DNA of 64,000 bases from Bdellovibrio sp. ZAP7 (GCF_006874645.1 NZ_CP030082.1:1984001-2048000), one strand, 5' to 3'. Shown: positions 35,943-44,260, counted from the stretch's first letter. Notes: generated by a model from the sequence alone, not told the origin. A program made the numbers and translations.

Positions 35943-35990
35943 GCAAAAAGGTACGGCCTTACTTGAACAAGTAAGGCCGTACCTTTTTGC
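35943..35990 (-). terminator. Strong terminator after scoB, perfect 23-base stem
   Basis: GCAAAAAGGTACGGCCTTACTTG and its exact complement are separated by only AA. Each outer end holds A5 or T5, so it can terminate in either direction; it lies between scoB and the 34843 gene, both on the minus strand, so it should end the scoAB transcript. Confidence 0.85.
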
Positions 35991-36018
35991 GTTTTTGATT
36001 TGAATTGTTTGGTTAAAC

Positions 36019-36675
36019 TTAGAAAGTCATCGCTTTGCAGTCAGGGGCGATAGTCATTTTGCCCTCTGTGGCTGCGAGAACTTTTTCCGGAGACAAATCC
36101 GGAGCATATTCTTTTAAAACGAAACCTTTATCAGTTACTTCGATCACGCCGAAATCGCTGACAATTTTCTTGATACACTTGATACCTGTTAATGGCAGAG
36201 TGCATTTTGTGCGAAGTTTGGAATTTCCTTCTTTGTCAGTGTGTTGCATGGCTACGATTACGTTACGAGCGCCGGCAACTAGATCCATTGCGCCGCCCAT
36301 GCCTTTTACCATTTTGCCTGGAACCATCCAGTTTGCGATAGAACCTTGCTCGTCCACTTCCATAGCGCCCAGAACTGTCAAGTCCACGTGGCCACCGCGA
36401 ATCATCGCGAAAGAGTCCGCGCTGGAAAAGAAACTTGCTCCTGGTACGGCTGTCACAGTTTGCTTACCAGCATTGACGAGATCAGCATCGACTTGATCTT
36501 CAGTTGGGTATGCGCCCATTCCTAAAAGACCATTTTCGCTCTGTAACATAACGGACATGCCCTTAGGAATGTAGTTTGCAACCAAAGTTGGAATGCCGAT
36601 ACCTAAGTTCACGCAATAGCCATCTTGAACTTCTTTAGAGATACGTTGTGCGATTTGTTCTCTTGTTAGTGGCAT
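36019..36675 (-). CDS. scoB: 3-oxoacid CoA-transferase subunit B
   Basis: The 218-residue product matches the B subunit of succinyl-CoA:3-ketoacid CoA-transferase. The catalytic Glu lies in LQSENGLLGMG, and GGHVDLTVLGAMEVDEQG and the LPLTGIKCIKKIVSDFGV segment are typical. The enzyme activates acetoacetate to acetoacetyl-CoA. It follows scoA with 3 bases between and sits downstream of a thiolase, so acetoacetate can be converted to acetyl-CoA. Confidence 0.93.
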   Translation of the reverse strand: MPLTREQIAQRISKEVQDGYCVNLGIGIPTLVANYIPKGMSVMLQSENGLLGMGAYPTEDQVDADLVNAGKQTVTAVPGASFFSSADSFAMIRGGHVDLTVLGAMEVDEQGSIANWMVPGKMVKGMGGAMDLVAGARNVIVAMQHTDKEGNSKLRTKCTLPLTGIKCIKKIVSDFGVIEVTDKGFVLKEYAPDLSPEKVLAATEGKMTIAPDCKAMTF

Positions 36676-36678
36676 GTA

Positions 36679-37377
36679 TTACCCCTTGCTCACAGTGCGC
36701 TGTTCGATGCGTTTTTGATAGTTCGTTCCTTGGAAAATCCTTTGAACGAATACGCCGGGAGTGTGAACTTGATCTGGATCCAGTTCACCCACTTCAACCA
36801 ATTCTTCAACTTCTGCAACAGTGATTTTGCCAGCAGTTGCCGCCATTGGATTAAAGTTGCGTGCTGTTTTTCTGAAAACAAGATTTCCGAATTTGTCGCC
36901 CTTCCAGGCTTTGACAAGTGCGAAATCACCAACGATACCGTGCTCAAGAACATAATCACGACCGTCGAAGTTTTTGATTTCTTTGCCTTCAGCTACCAAA
37001 GTTCCCACACCTGTTGGGGTGTAGAATCCTGCGATACCCGCGCCACCGGCACGAATACGCTCGGCCAAAGTTCCCTGAGGGCAGAACTCAAGTTCAAGTT
37101 CGCCGCTCATATATTGTTTTTCGAATAAGGCGTTTTCACCCACATAAGATGAAATCATTTTTTTGATCTGACGTTTTTGCAAAAGCAAACCCAAACCAAA
37201 ATCATCCACGCCGGCATTGTTGGAAACGCAAGTCAGATTTTTTACTCCGCGTTCAACCAAGGCCGCGATGGAGTTTTCAGGAATACCGCAAAGACCAAAG
37301 CCACCAACGACCAAGGTCATTCCGTCTTTTACGCCTTCAAGGGCCGACATGGCATCTTTATAAACTTTTTTGCTCAT
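36679..37377 (-). CDS. scoA: 3-oxoacid CoA-transferase subunit A
   Basis: The A subunit is 232 residues with the Gly-rich [13 protein letters not shown] loop and [37 protein letters not shown]. It pairs with ScoB to form the transferase. The ATG at 37377 is preceded by TTTGGAG. A terminator-like hairpin (37394-37418) lies between this gene and the upstream thiolase gene. Confidence 0.93.
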   Translation of the reverse strand: MSKKVYKDAMSALEGVKDGMTLVVGGFGLCGIPENSIAALVERGVKNLTCVSNNAGVDDFGLGLLLQKRQIKKMISSYVGENALFEKQYMSGELELEFCPQGTLAERIRAGGAGIAGFYTPTGVGTLVAEGKEIKNFDGRDYVLEHGIVGDFALVKAWKGDKFGNLVFRKTARNFNPMAATAGKITVAEVEELVEVGELDPDQVHTPGVFVQRIFQGTNYQKRIEQRTVSKG

Positions 37378-37393
37378 GATGTTTCTCCAAATG

Positions 37394-37418
37394 AAAAAGG
37401 CTGCCTCACTGGGCAGCC
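37394..37418 (-). terminator. Internal hairpin between the thiolase and scoA
   Basis: On the minus strand GGCTGCC pairs with GGCAGCC around a six-base loop and runs into TTTTT, just upstream of the scoA ribosome binding site. It may be a partial terminator that sets the ratio between thiolase and transferase. Confidence 0.65.
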
Positions 37419-37427
37419 CTTAAGCGA

Positions 37428-38603
37428 TTAAGCTTTTTCGATAATAAGAGCAACGGCTTCGCCGCCACCAATACACAAAGTCGCTAGACCATAGCGTTTG
37501 TTGTGCGTGTGAAGAGCGTGAACCAATGTCGTAAGGATACGGGCACCAGAAGCACCGATCGGGTGACCGATAGCTACCGCACCACCGTGGACGTTGACTT
37601 TAGCGGCTGGGATTTCCAGTTCTTTCATTGCTACCTGAGTAACAACTGCGAACGCTTCGTTGATCTCCCAAAGATCGATATCGCCAACTTTCAAGTTTGC
37701 TTTTGCAAGCGCTTTTTTGATTGCGCCCACTGGAGCTGTTGTGAAGTATTTTGGTTCGTGTGCGAATGTTCCGTGAGCCACGATTTTTGCCAAAGGTTTT
37801 GCGCCACGTTTTTTAGCTTCAGATTCAGACATCAAAACGTGAGCAGCGCCACCGTCGTTGATTTTAGAAGCATTCGCCGCCGTGATCGTTCCCGCTTTAT
37901 CGAAAGCTGGTTTCAATCCAGGAATTTTGTCGAAGTTCGTGTTGAATGGTTCTTCGTCTTTATCGATAACCACGTCACCTTTGCGACCGGCAACCGTTAC
38001 TGGCACGATTTCGTTTTTGAATACGCCATCAGCCCAAGCTTTTTGTGCTTTTTTGTATGAATCAACAGCGAAAGCATCTTGTTCTTCACGAGTGAAGTTA
38101 TGCTCTTTCACGCAGATCTCTGCAGCGTTACCCATGTGGAAATTGTTGTATGGATCCCATAGACCATCTTTGATCATGGAGTCAGTCATTTGTGTCGCGC
38201 CCATGCGGTAACCGGAACGAGAATTTTCCAGCAAGTGCGGAGCCAAAGTCATGTTCTCCTGACCACCAGCCACTGCAATTTTAGTGTTACCCAATTGAAT
38301 ATTATCAGCAGCCAACATCACGGCTTTAAGGCCAGAGCCGCAAACTTTATTGATCGTCATGCATGGAGTGTTGTTGCTAAGGCCAGCAAAAAGAGCTGCT
38401 TGACGAGCGGGAGCTTGTCCAACACCGGCAGTCAATACTTCACCCATAATGACTTCATCGATTTCATTCGGGGAAACATTTGCACGAGTTAGAGCTTCTT
38501 TAATCGCAGCTGCGCCTAGTTTGGGAGCAGGGACTGCACCGAAACCACCTTGAAAGGATGCGACAGGAGTTCTGACGCTGCTGACAATCACTACATTTTC
38601 CAT
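37428..38603 (-). CDS. Acetyl-CoA C-acetyltransferase (thiolase)
   Basis: The 391-residue protein has the thiolase active-site Cys in NKVCGSGLKAV, NEAFAVV and GGAVAIGHPIGASGARI, and the C-terminal CIGGGEAVA Cys. It converts acetoacetyl-CoA and CoA to two acetyl-CoA, or the reverse. With ScoAB downstream it completes acetoacetate use; these genes are also consistent with recovery of polyhydroxybutyrate from prey, which is inference. The start has GAGG nine bases upstream. Confidence 0.94.
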   Translation of the reverse strand: MENVVIVSSVRTPVASFQGGFGAVPAPKLGAAAIKEALTRANVSPNEIDEVIMGEVLTAGVGQAPARQAALFAGLSNNTPCMTINKVCGSGLKAVMLAADNIQLGNTKIAVAGGQENMTLAPHLLENSRSGYRMGATQMTDSMIKDGLWDPYNNFHMGNAAEICVKEHNFTREEQDAFAVDSYKKAQKAWADGVFKNEIVPVTVAGRKGDVVIDKDEEPFNTNFDKIPGLKPAFDKAGTITAANASKINDGGAAHVLMSESEAKKRGAKPLAKIVAHGTFAHEPKYFTTAPVGAIKKALAKANLKVGDIDLWEINEAFAVVTQVAMKELEIPAAKVNVHGGAVAIGHPIGASGARILTTLVHALHTHNKRYGLATLCIGGGEAVALIIEKA

Positions 38604-38686
38604 AATTCACCTCTTCATGTTGAAAATCGTAAAAAAATTATCTTAAATAGAGTCTGAGTCAATATTTCAGAATTTGGAGACAACGC

Positions 38687-39670
38687 ATGTCAGCGATCAC
38701 GGTCATCTTGATGAGTCTTTTTGTTCAGCCTCTTTTTGCAGCCACGTTTGAGGCTCCGGTTCAAGAAGGTACTCGTTTGGTTCTTAAAGGATTTGAAGCT
38801 CAGGTGCAGCTTGTCGCAGTGCCCGGATCAAATGCCGTAAAAATCTCTGGAGTGGACGAATCAGGTATGGAAGGCGCTTACGTGGTGACTAAGAAAGATA
38901 ATACCATCGAAGTCAGCATGAATGAATTCGGCAGTAAGAAAACCTGGATGAATATCTTGCCGAAAGCGAACTCTCAGATGAAAAAAATTGAGATTTCCGG
39001 TGCCCCGATCCCGGTGGAGATTCAGCTTAAAGGTGGCAGCGTCATTGCGCAAAAATGGAGCAAAGATCTGAAAGTGAGTATGACTTCAGGTCGTACGGTG
39101 GCATCTAATGGCACGGGCTCTTTGCAACTTTATGTGCAAAAAGGTGAGATCAGTGTCAGTGATCATGTGGGTCGCGTAAATGCCGACGGTTATTCAGGAG
39201 TGATGAATCTTAAAAACATCCAAGGCGACATCGATGCGTCGATGTTTTCTGGTCAGTTGAATATCGAAAAAGTTCGCGGCTTCGTATCGCTTTCAACACA
39301 GCAGGCCACAGGAAAAGTGAACCAAGGTTCGGGCACAATCCAATTTGAAAATGGAAAAGGCAGTTTGAATTTGCAGGCGTTCCAAGGCCGTCTTGAAGGA
39401 CAAAACCAAGAAGGAAACGTCAGCATCACAATGGCATTGGATTCCGAAGTGGATGTAAAATCCAAAGCGGGTCGTATCAATATCACCTCGCCCGCAGCTT
39501 CGGGGGCTAGCGTCAATTTGTACACAGTCGATGGTGAGATCTTTGTTCCTAATGAGTTGAAAGTGAACAAGTTAAGCTCAGAGAAAAGTGTTCGTGGCCG
39601 CCTTCGTGGCACAACACAAAGAGGCAGCATTTCTGTGCGCAGCCAAGAGGCGACAATTCTAGTGAAATGA
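38687..39670 (+). CDS. Secreted beta-repeat protein (DUF4097-like)
   Basis: A signal peptide (MSAITVILMSLFVQPLFA, cleavage likely before ATFEAP) is followed by about 300 residues of short repeating strands: SVIAQKWSKDLKVSMTSGRT, GEISVSDHVGRVNADGYSG, GDIDASMFSGQLNIEKVRG, GRINITSPAASGASVNLYT. This is the turn-rich beta-helix pattern of DUF4097/DUF2807-type proteins. They are envelope proteins of unknown role. The start has GGAGA upstream. Confidence 0.72.
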   Translation: MSAITVILMSLFVQPLFAATFEAPVQEGTRLVLKGFEAQVQLVAVPGSNAVKISGVDESGMEGAYVVTKKDNTIEVSMNEFGSKKTWMNILPKANSQMKKIEISGAPIPVEIQLKGGSVIAQKWSKDLKVSMTSGRTVASNGTGSLQLYVQKGEISVSDHVGRVNADGYSGVMNLKNIQGDIDASMFSGQLNIEKVRGFVSLSTQQATGKVNQGSGTIQFENGKGSLNLQAFQGRLEGQNQEGNVSITMALDSEVDVKSKAGRINITSPAASGASVNLYTVDGEIFVPNELKVNKLSSEKSVRGRLRGTTQRGSISVRSQEATILVK

Positions 39671-39738
39671 GTTGACAGCCCAAGCTCTATGATTCAGGTA
39701 TTTGAAGGTACATTCACCATCGTCAACTAGGTAAAATA

Positions 39739-40656
39739 ATGGCAAAAATCGTTAAAAAGAAGCCCGCAGCAAAGACACCAGCAAAACCGGCCAAAAAAGC
39801 CCCAGTAAAAGCTGCGTCAAAACCTGCACCTAAAAAAGCAGCTCCGAAAACTGTTGTTAAGAAGAAGGTTGAAAAAGCTCCTGTAAAGGCTGCTCCCAAA
39901 AAACCGGAAGTTAAGAAAAAGGTCGAAGCTAAGGTTGAGCCTAAGGCAAAAGTTCCTGCGAAGTCCGTGAAGGAAGTCAAAGAGACGAAAGCCGAAGTTG
40001 CAAAAAAAGAGAAAGTCGAAAAAAAGGCTGCTGCCGCTCCAGCTCCTGAAAAAGCTGTTGCTCCTAAAAAAGAGGCGAAAGCCGCTAAAAAAGGTGCAAA
40101 AGGCAAAGGCAAAGAAAAAGACGACTCTGAAATGGATGATGATTTTATCGCCGATGACGACATGATGGGCGATGAGATCGGGGAGTACGAAGAGGAGCTT
40201 AAGGCCGTTGAAGAATCCGAAGAGGAAATCGACGTTGTTGAGGAATGGGCTCCTGAAGATAAAGACAAGTCAGACGAAGAAATCGTACTGACAGATGCTG
40301 AAGGCCGTCGTTACTGCCGCGCTCGTGATTGCGATCAAGTTGCGGTTGTTGATGTGTATTGCCGTTATCACTACCTTTTGTTCTGGAAGAAAATCCAAGT
40401 ACGTAAGAAGATCCTTACGGATGGTAAACTTGAGCGTTACGTTGAGGAATTGACGTCACGTTACCCAGATAAGTTCCTTGAGATGATCCGTCGCGATTTG
40501 CGTACTGAGAAGGATTTCTTGGCTGCTATCCAGGAGCTAGAGATTGACGAATCAGCAGCAGAGAACGAGTTTGAAGAAGATACGAATGCGTTTATCGAAG
40601 AAGTACGCGGCATGGGGGACTCCGGCGGGAATGCGTCGGACGACGACGAGTACTAA
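39739..40656 (+). CDS. Tripartite histone-H1-like protein with acidic linker and Cys/His cluster
   Basis: The 305-residue protein has three parts. Residues 1-130 are almost only Lys, Ala, Pro, Val and Glu (KKPAAKTPAKPAKKAPVKAA), like eukaryotic H1 tails and bacterial histone-H1-like proteins. Residues about 133-190 are highly acidic (DDSEMDDDFIADDDMM, KAVEESEEEIDVVEE). Residues about 195-305 form a folded domain that includes YCRARDCDQVAVVDVYCRYH, three Cys and a His that could bind zinc, then helices (RKKILTDGKLERYVEELTSRYPDKFLEMIRRDLRTEKDFLAAI) and a Ser/Asp tail. The start has AGG upstream. I cannot name a family for the third part; DNA or RNA binding is inferred from the tail. Confidence 0.7.
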   Translation: MAKIVKKKPAAKTPAKPAKKAPVKAASKPAPKKAAPKTVVKKKVEKAPVKAAPKKPEVKKKVEAKVEPKAKVPAKSVKEVKETKAEVAKKEKVEKKAAAAPAPEKAVAPKKEAKAAKKGAKGKGKEKDDSEMDDDFIADDDMMGDEIGEYEEELKAVEESEEEIDVVEEWAPEDKDKSDEEIVLTDAEGRRYCRARDCDQVAVVDVYCRYHYLLFWKKIQVRKKILTDGKLERYVEELTSRYPDKFLEMIRRDLRTEKDFLAAIQELEIDESAAENEFEEDTNAFIEEVRGMGDSGGNASDDDEY

Positions 40657-40666
40657 TAGTCTCGTC

Positions 40667-40766
40667 GCACGTCGGTAAATCCGATTTACCTGCGTTGCTT
40701 CGTCGTCGGCGTACGAGGAGTACGCCTTCCTCCTAGCGCCTTGTTAAATCGAATTTATCGACATGC
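40667..40766 (+). repeat. Structured palindromic element
   Basis: The outer arms at 40667-40682 and 40751-40766 pair over about 14 of 16 positions (one G-U). Between them lies a perfect hairpin, GGCGTAC at 40708-40714 with GTACGCC at 40720-40726. Each outer arm also contains its own small palindrome (GGTAAAT/ATTTACC and TAAAT/ATTTA). The GC-rich middle differs from the AT-rich flanks. Such an element could be a REP-like repeat or a structured RNA; no copy exists elsewhere in the window. Confidence 0.5.
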
Positions 40767-40801
40767 TTGGTTCCCGGAGCGCGTTTTTGGGAATAGAATT
40801 G

Positions 40802-40831
40802 AAGCCTCACTTTTTAGTGGGGCTTTTTTTT
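40802..40831 (+). terminator. Intrinsic terminator after the histone-like gene
   Basis: AAGCCTCACT pairs with AGTGGGGCTT around TTTT (one T-G pair) and ends in T8. It lies 146 bases past the stop of the 39739 gene, after the palindromic element, so that element would be on the transcript's 3' end. Confidence 0.8.
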
Positions 40832-41091
40832 GGACACTTTGCTGCTGTGCGCAAAGGGCTCCCTTTTTTGGGGTGGGGTGAGGATTTGTTTGGGAAATCG
40901 GGGGTTTACATTTGTTAATTTTGGGAGGGTGGACGCGAGTGCTTGCGTCATGAAATTTTGTAGTACATATTTTATTGCCATCTCGAACCCAGATTGGTAC
41001 CAGTAGCCGCAAGTTACCTAAATATATGCTGGAAATACGGTCCGGCGTTTCTACCTGCCACCATTTAATGGCAGACTATTTGGAGATATAA
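40832..41091 (+). promoter_or_regulatory. Upstream region of the HNH nuclease gene, candidate promoter
   Basis: With the palindromic element and terminator before it, this region completes the largest gap in the window (40657-41091). No open frame of note is present. A possible sigma-70 promoter is TTGCGT at 40943 and CATATT at 40966, spaced 17 bases. A hairpin CTGCCA/TGGCAG at about 41055-41074 lies before the GGAG ribosome binding site. I see nothing else that I can name. Confidence 0.3.
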
Positions 41092-41568
41092 ATGAAGAAC
41101 TTATTCGTTCTTTTCGCGATCCTCATTGCTTCCGTTACTTCACACGCACAAGAGCAATTCCCAATTGGGCCAGATCACAATCTGACTCCGGGTTCATTGT
41201 GCTCTCGTCCAACTGAACACCGCTATCCAGAAGGTATCAATTACTGTGAGCGTGACGTTGATTCTGACGTTAAAAGAGGTCGTTTCGCAGCCTACGATCA
41301 GTTGGGCTTCCGCACTCGCCAAATGGACCGCCAAGCTTTCAAAATCGACCATTACATCCCTCTTTGTATGGGTGGATCTAACAACATCGATAACTTGTGG
41401 CCACAACACAAATCTGTATACGAAATCACAGACTCTTTGGAGCAAGTTCTTTGCCAGAAAATGGCTGAAGGCAAACTTTTGCAAAAAGATGCTGTTCGTA
41501 TCATCGTTCAAGCGAAAAACAACTTGGATCAAGTTCCGGCGATCCTAGCGCGTGCCTACGCTCTATAA
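41092..41568 (+). CDS. Secreted HNH-family endonuclease
   Basis: A signal peptide (MKNLFVLFAILIASVTSHAQ) precedes a 138-residue mature protein. The HNH core is visible: KIDHYIPLCMGGSNNIDNLWPQHKSV with Asp86-His87, the central Asn residues and His106 as metal ligand. Cys pairs (CSRP, YCERD, LCMGG, LCQK) could form disulfides in the periplasm. Small secreted HNH nucleases degrade DNA outside the cell; for a predator this fits prey DNA breakdown, which is inference. The start has GGAG eight bases upstream. A terminator follows the stop. Confidence 0.85.
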   Translation: MKNLFVLFAILIASVTSHAQEQFPIGPDHNLTPGSLCSRPTEHRYPEGINYCERDVDSDVKRGRFAAYDQLGFRTRQMDRQAFKIDHYIPLCMGGSNNIDNLWPQHKSVYEITDSLEQVLCQKMAEGKLLQKDAVRIIVQAKNNLDQVPAILARAYAL

Positions 41569-41595
41569 TTGATTTGATTATCTCTCTCGAGGGGT

Positions 41596-41630
41596 AAGGC
41601 TCACTTCCAGTATTAGGGGTGGGCCTTTTT
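41596..41630 (+). terminator. Intrinsic terminator after the HNH nuclease gene
   Basis: AGGCTCAC pairs with GTGGGCCT (one T-G pair) around a 14-base loop and runs into T5. Confidence 0.7.
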
Positions 41631-41728
41631 CGTTTACAAGCCTGAATTTTTGCCACGGGGACGCCTAAACGCCCAAATTCCATGAGATTTATGATAGAAA
41701 TCCTCATTCTTTTGAATGGAGTTTCCTA

Positions 41729-42169
41729 ATGAAAATCCTGGTCCTTATTATTACATCCCTGGTCGGCATTGTCGCAGGGGCCGCGCAACCCAAAGAATCT
41801 AAAAATCTCAGCTGCAGCGTCCTTTATAACGTTGAAAACAAAGACGGCTCTGACGTTCCGGGTGTCTACGAAGACCTAGATACGTCCAAGCTGGATATCA
41901 AAACAGCTGTTGGTAAAACAGCGACGTCATCTGATGCTTACGTTAAATTGCAGGTAATGACTCAGACAGATGAAAATGGAAAAGATCTGCTGACGTTAAA
42001 TGTATGGGATACGAAATCTAAAGTGCTTTTAACGAAAATTAAAAACACGGTGTTGGTAAATGAGTTGAATTTATTTGTGCGTTTACCAGAGGAGACTCGA
42101 GGCCGCATGAAAAAGAAAAACATGGGCGATATCGCCTGGGCGGAACTCTGGTGTTCAATCTCGGAATAA
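41729..42169 (+). CDS. Small secreted protein of unknown function
   Basis: The 146-residue product starts MKILVLIITSLVGIVAGAAQ, a signal peptide with cleavage near AGA or AAQ. The mature part is short, strand-rich and has two Cys (LSCSV and LWCSI) that could close the fold as in several small proteins of this window. I do not recognise a family. The start has GGAG upstream, and a bidirectional terminator follows the stop. Confidence 0.65.
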   Translation: MKILVLIITSLVGIVAGAAQPKESKNLSCSVLYNVENKDGSDVPGVYEDLDTSKLDIKTAVGKTATSSDAYVKLQVMTQTDENGKDLLTLNVWDTKSKVLLTKIKNTVLVNELNLFVRLPEETRGRMKKKNMGDIAWAELWCSISE

Positions 42170-42199
42170 AAAAAAAGCTCCCTAGTGGAGCTTTTTTTT
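42170..42199. terminator. Bidirectional terminator
   Basis: AAAAAAAGCTCC and GGAGCTTTTTTT pair around CTAGT, with T runs on both strands. It serves the 41729 gene and the convergent 42182 gene, whose last codons lie within it. Confidence 0.88.
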
Positions 42200-42832
42200 A
42201 TTCCCGCTAAACATCTTCGGGCCTTTTCCGTCGTCATCTTCAGAGTCTTCGGTGTCCTCTTCTGATTCTTCATAGTCCTCATCGTCTTCGTCGCGTGGAG
42301 GGCTCAGCTCTTCGCTTTTTTCGGCTCTGGAAAGAGCATCTTCTGATTCCGACTCTTCGTAAATCATAGCATCATCGTCGACGCCCAAAAGCTTGTTTGC
42401 TTCGGCTTCCAGATTTGAATTTTCTGTGGAGTATTGAAGATACAGTTTTTTGCCTTGGAATGGAAATTCCTGCCACACGTAAGGGAAATCAACTTCGCCT
42501 TCTTTTTCAAAGTATTCCATCATCATGGATGCAGCTGCATCCACGCAGTTGTGAATACGAGAAAGGGCGTCTTGTTGTTCTTGGGAGTAGTTCATTGAAA
42601 CTTCGAAGTTTGCTTGCGCCAAGCGACCTTGCTCGTGGTATCCAACGCGTAGCACAATTTCTTCGGTGTAGATACGACCTTCGATAATCAGTTCAGCCTC
42701 ATCAAGGTATTGAGCGAAATTCTCGTTGAACACCGTCTGAATTTGATCTGAGTACTCTTTGGGAAAATTAGTCCATTTTTTGGAACTTTTCAGTCTTGGA
42801 TTCATAGAGAGGGGCTCCTCGAACTTTGACAT
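42182..42832 (-). CDS. Uncharacterised cytoplasmic protein with acidic C-terminal tail
   Basis: I do not recognise this 216-residue protein. Residues 10-150 are a mixed alpha/beta domain (FNENFAQYLDEAELIIEGRIYTEEIVLRVGYHEQGRLAQANFEVSM, then YSTENSNLEAEANKLLG). From about residue 158 the sequence is almost all Glu, Asp and Ser (EEDTEDSEDDDGKG), followed by a short basic end (SGNKKKLH). No signal or membrane segment. It is divergent from miaB, and its tail gene end is inside a terminator. Confidence 0.7.
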   Translation of the reverse strand: MSKFEEPLSMNPRLKSSKKWTNFPKEYSDQIQTVFNENFAQYLDEAELIIEGRIYTEEIVLRVGYHEQGRLAQANFEVSMNYSQEQQDALSRIHNCVDAAASMMMEYFEKEGEVDFPYVWQEFPFQGKKLYLQYSTENSNLEAEANKLLGVDDDAMIYEESESEDALSRAEKSEELSPPRDEDDEDYEESEEDTEDSEDDDGKGPKMFSGNKKKLH

Positions 42833-42886
42833 TTCTAAAGTGCTCCTCTATAACTCACTTTCTTTGATGACACAAGAGGTAAGAAC

Positions 42887-44260
42887 GTGGATGAAGTGAG
42901 CCAAAATCCTGAAATCACCAATCAAATTCAGAGCATGAATCAAGATGTCGGTCAGGGCCGTGGCGTCTACATTTCTACGTATGGTTGCCAGATGAACGTG
43001 AACGATACAGAGCGCATGCATTCTCTTTTGGAGATGCAAAACTTTGTTCCGGTGCAAACACCGGAAGAAGCGTCTTTGATCATCATCAATTCCTGCAGCG
43101 TTCGTGAAAAACCGGTACACAAGGTTTATTCTGAAGTCGGTACTTTCAAAAAAATGAAAGAGAAAAACCCGGAGCTTCGTATCGGCGTTGGTGGTTGCGT
43201 GGGCCAACAGGAAAAAGAAAATCTAATTAAGAATCAGCCGATGATTGATTTCGTATTCGGTACGGATCAGATCGACAGTCTTCCGTATCTGGTGGCTGAT
43301 AGCTTTATGGATCGTGAAAAACGCATCAATACTAAATTCCAGCATCGTGCACCTTATCACATAGAAACGATGGTTCGTAATCCAGGTGTCGCGACTTTCG
43401 TGAACATCACCAAGGGTTGCGATAACTTCTGCACATTCTGTGTGGTGCCTTACACTCGTGGGCGTGAAAAATCCCGTCCTTTGCAACACATTCTGACGGA
43501 TATCCGCCACCTGGTGAAACGCGGGATGAAGGAAGTGACTCTCTTGGGTCAAAACGTGAATTCTTACTCTGATAGTGACGTCGACTTTGCTGATTTGATG
43601 GCAAAGGTGGCGACAGAGACGGACGTGGAAAGAATTCGCTTCACGACATCTCATCCGAAAGACTTTAATCAAAAGCTTGCGGATACGATGGCGGCTCACC
43701 AGAACAAAATCATGGAGTACATTCATTTGCCATTCCAAAGCGGTAGCACGCGCGTATTAGAGCGTATGAATCGCATCTACACGCGTGAAGAGTATCTGGA
43801 GAAAATCGCGATGCTTCGTAAGTCGATTCCAAATGTAGTTTTTTCTACTGACATCATCGTGGGTTTCCCAGGTGAGACAGAAGAGGACTTCCAGGACACG
43901 ATGAACATGGTGCAAGAGGGTGGCTTTGAAACTATCTTTGCTTTCAAATACTCCCCACGTCCATTTACGAAGGCAGCGAAATTTGAAGATCAAATTGCGG
44001 AAGAAGTAAAATCGGAGCGTTTGAATCGTCTGTTTGATATGCACGATAAAATGTCTTTCGAATTGGTGAAAAGATATGAAGGCCAGGTCTTGAAAGTTCT
44101 GGTTGAAAATACAGATCGTGAAGAAGGAAAAGTTCACGGTCGCAGTACGGGTAATAAACTTGTTCACTTAAAGGGCTCTGCTGATTTGATTGGGAAAACA
44201 GTTGATGTTCGCATCACGCGTGCGTTTCCCGCGACATTCCACGGAGAGTTGGTTCAATAA
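42887..44260 (+). CDS. miaB: tRNA-2-methylthio-N6-dimethylallyladenosine synthase
   Basis: MiaB is a radical-SAM enzyme that adds a methylthio group at C2 of i6A37 in tRNA. The N-terminal UPF0004 domain holds STYGCQMN and the second cluster Cys residues (SCSVRE, GGCVGQQE). The radical-SAM cluster motif CDNFCTFC follows, with PYTRGREKSR, and the C-terminal TRAM domain ends in VDVRITRAFPATFHGELV. Length 457 is normal. The GTG start at 42887 has AGAGGT upstream. It overlaps the next gene by one base. Confidence 0.96.
   Translation: MDEVSQNPEITNQIQSMNQDVGQGRGVYISTYGCQMNVNDTERMHSLLEMQNFVPVQTPEEASLIIINSCSVREKPVHKVYSEVGTFKKMKEKNPELRIGVGGCVGQQEKENLIKNQPMIDFVFGTDQIDSLPYLVADSFMDREKRINTKFQHRAPYHIETMVRNPGVATFVNITKGCDNFCTFCVVPYTRGREKSRPLQHILTDIRHLVKRGMKEVTLLGQNVNSYSDSDVDFADLMAKVATETDVERIRFTTSHPKDFNQKLADTMAAHQNKIMEYIHLPFQSGSTRVLERMNRIYTREEYLEKIAMLRKSIPNVVFSTDIIVGFPGETEEDFQDTMNMVQEGGFETIFAFKYSPRPFTKAAKFEDQIAEEVKSERLNRLFDMHDKMSFELVKRYEGQVLKVLVENTDREEGKVHGRSTGNKLVHLKGSADLIGKTVDVRITRAFPATFHGELVQ

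Noticed and set aside
37503-38060. Plus-strand 185-residue frame opposite the thiolase
   Set aside because: The thiolase motifs are intact on the minus strand, and the plus-strand frame has no start signal.
39723-40268. Minus-strand Ser/Ala/Phe-rich 181-residue frame opposite the histone-like gene
   Set aside because: The composition is the mirror of the Lys/Ala-rich tail and the frame has no recognisable domain.
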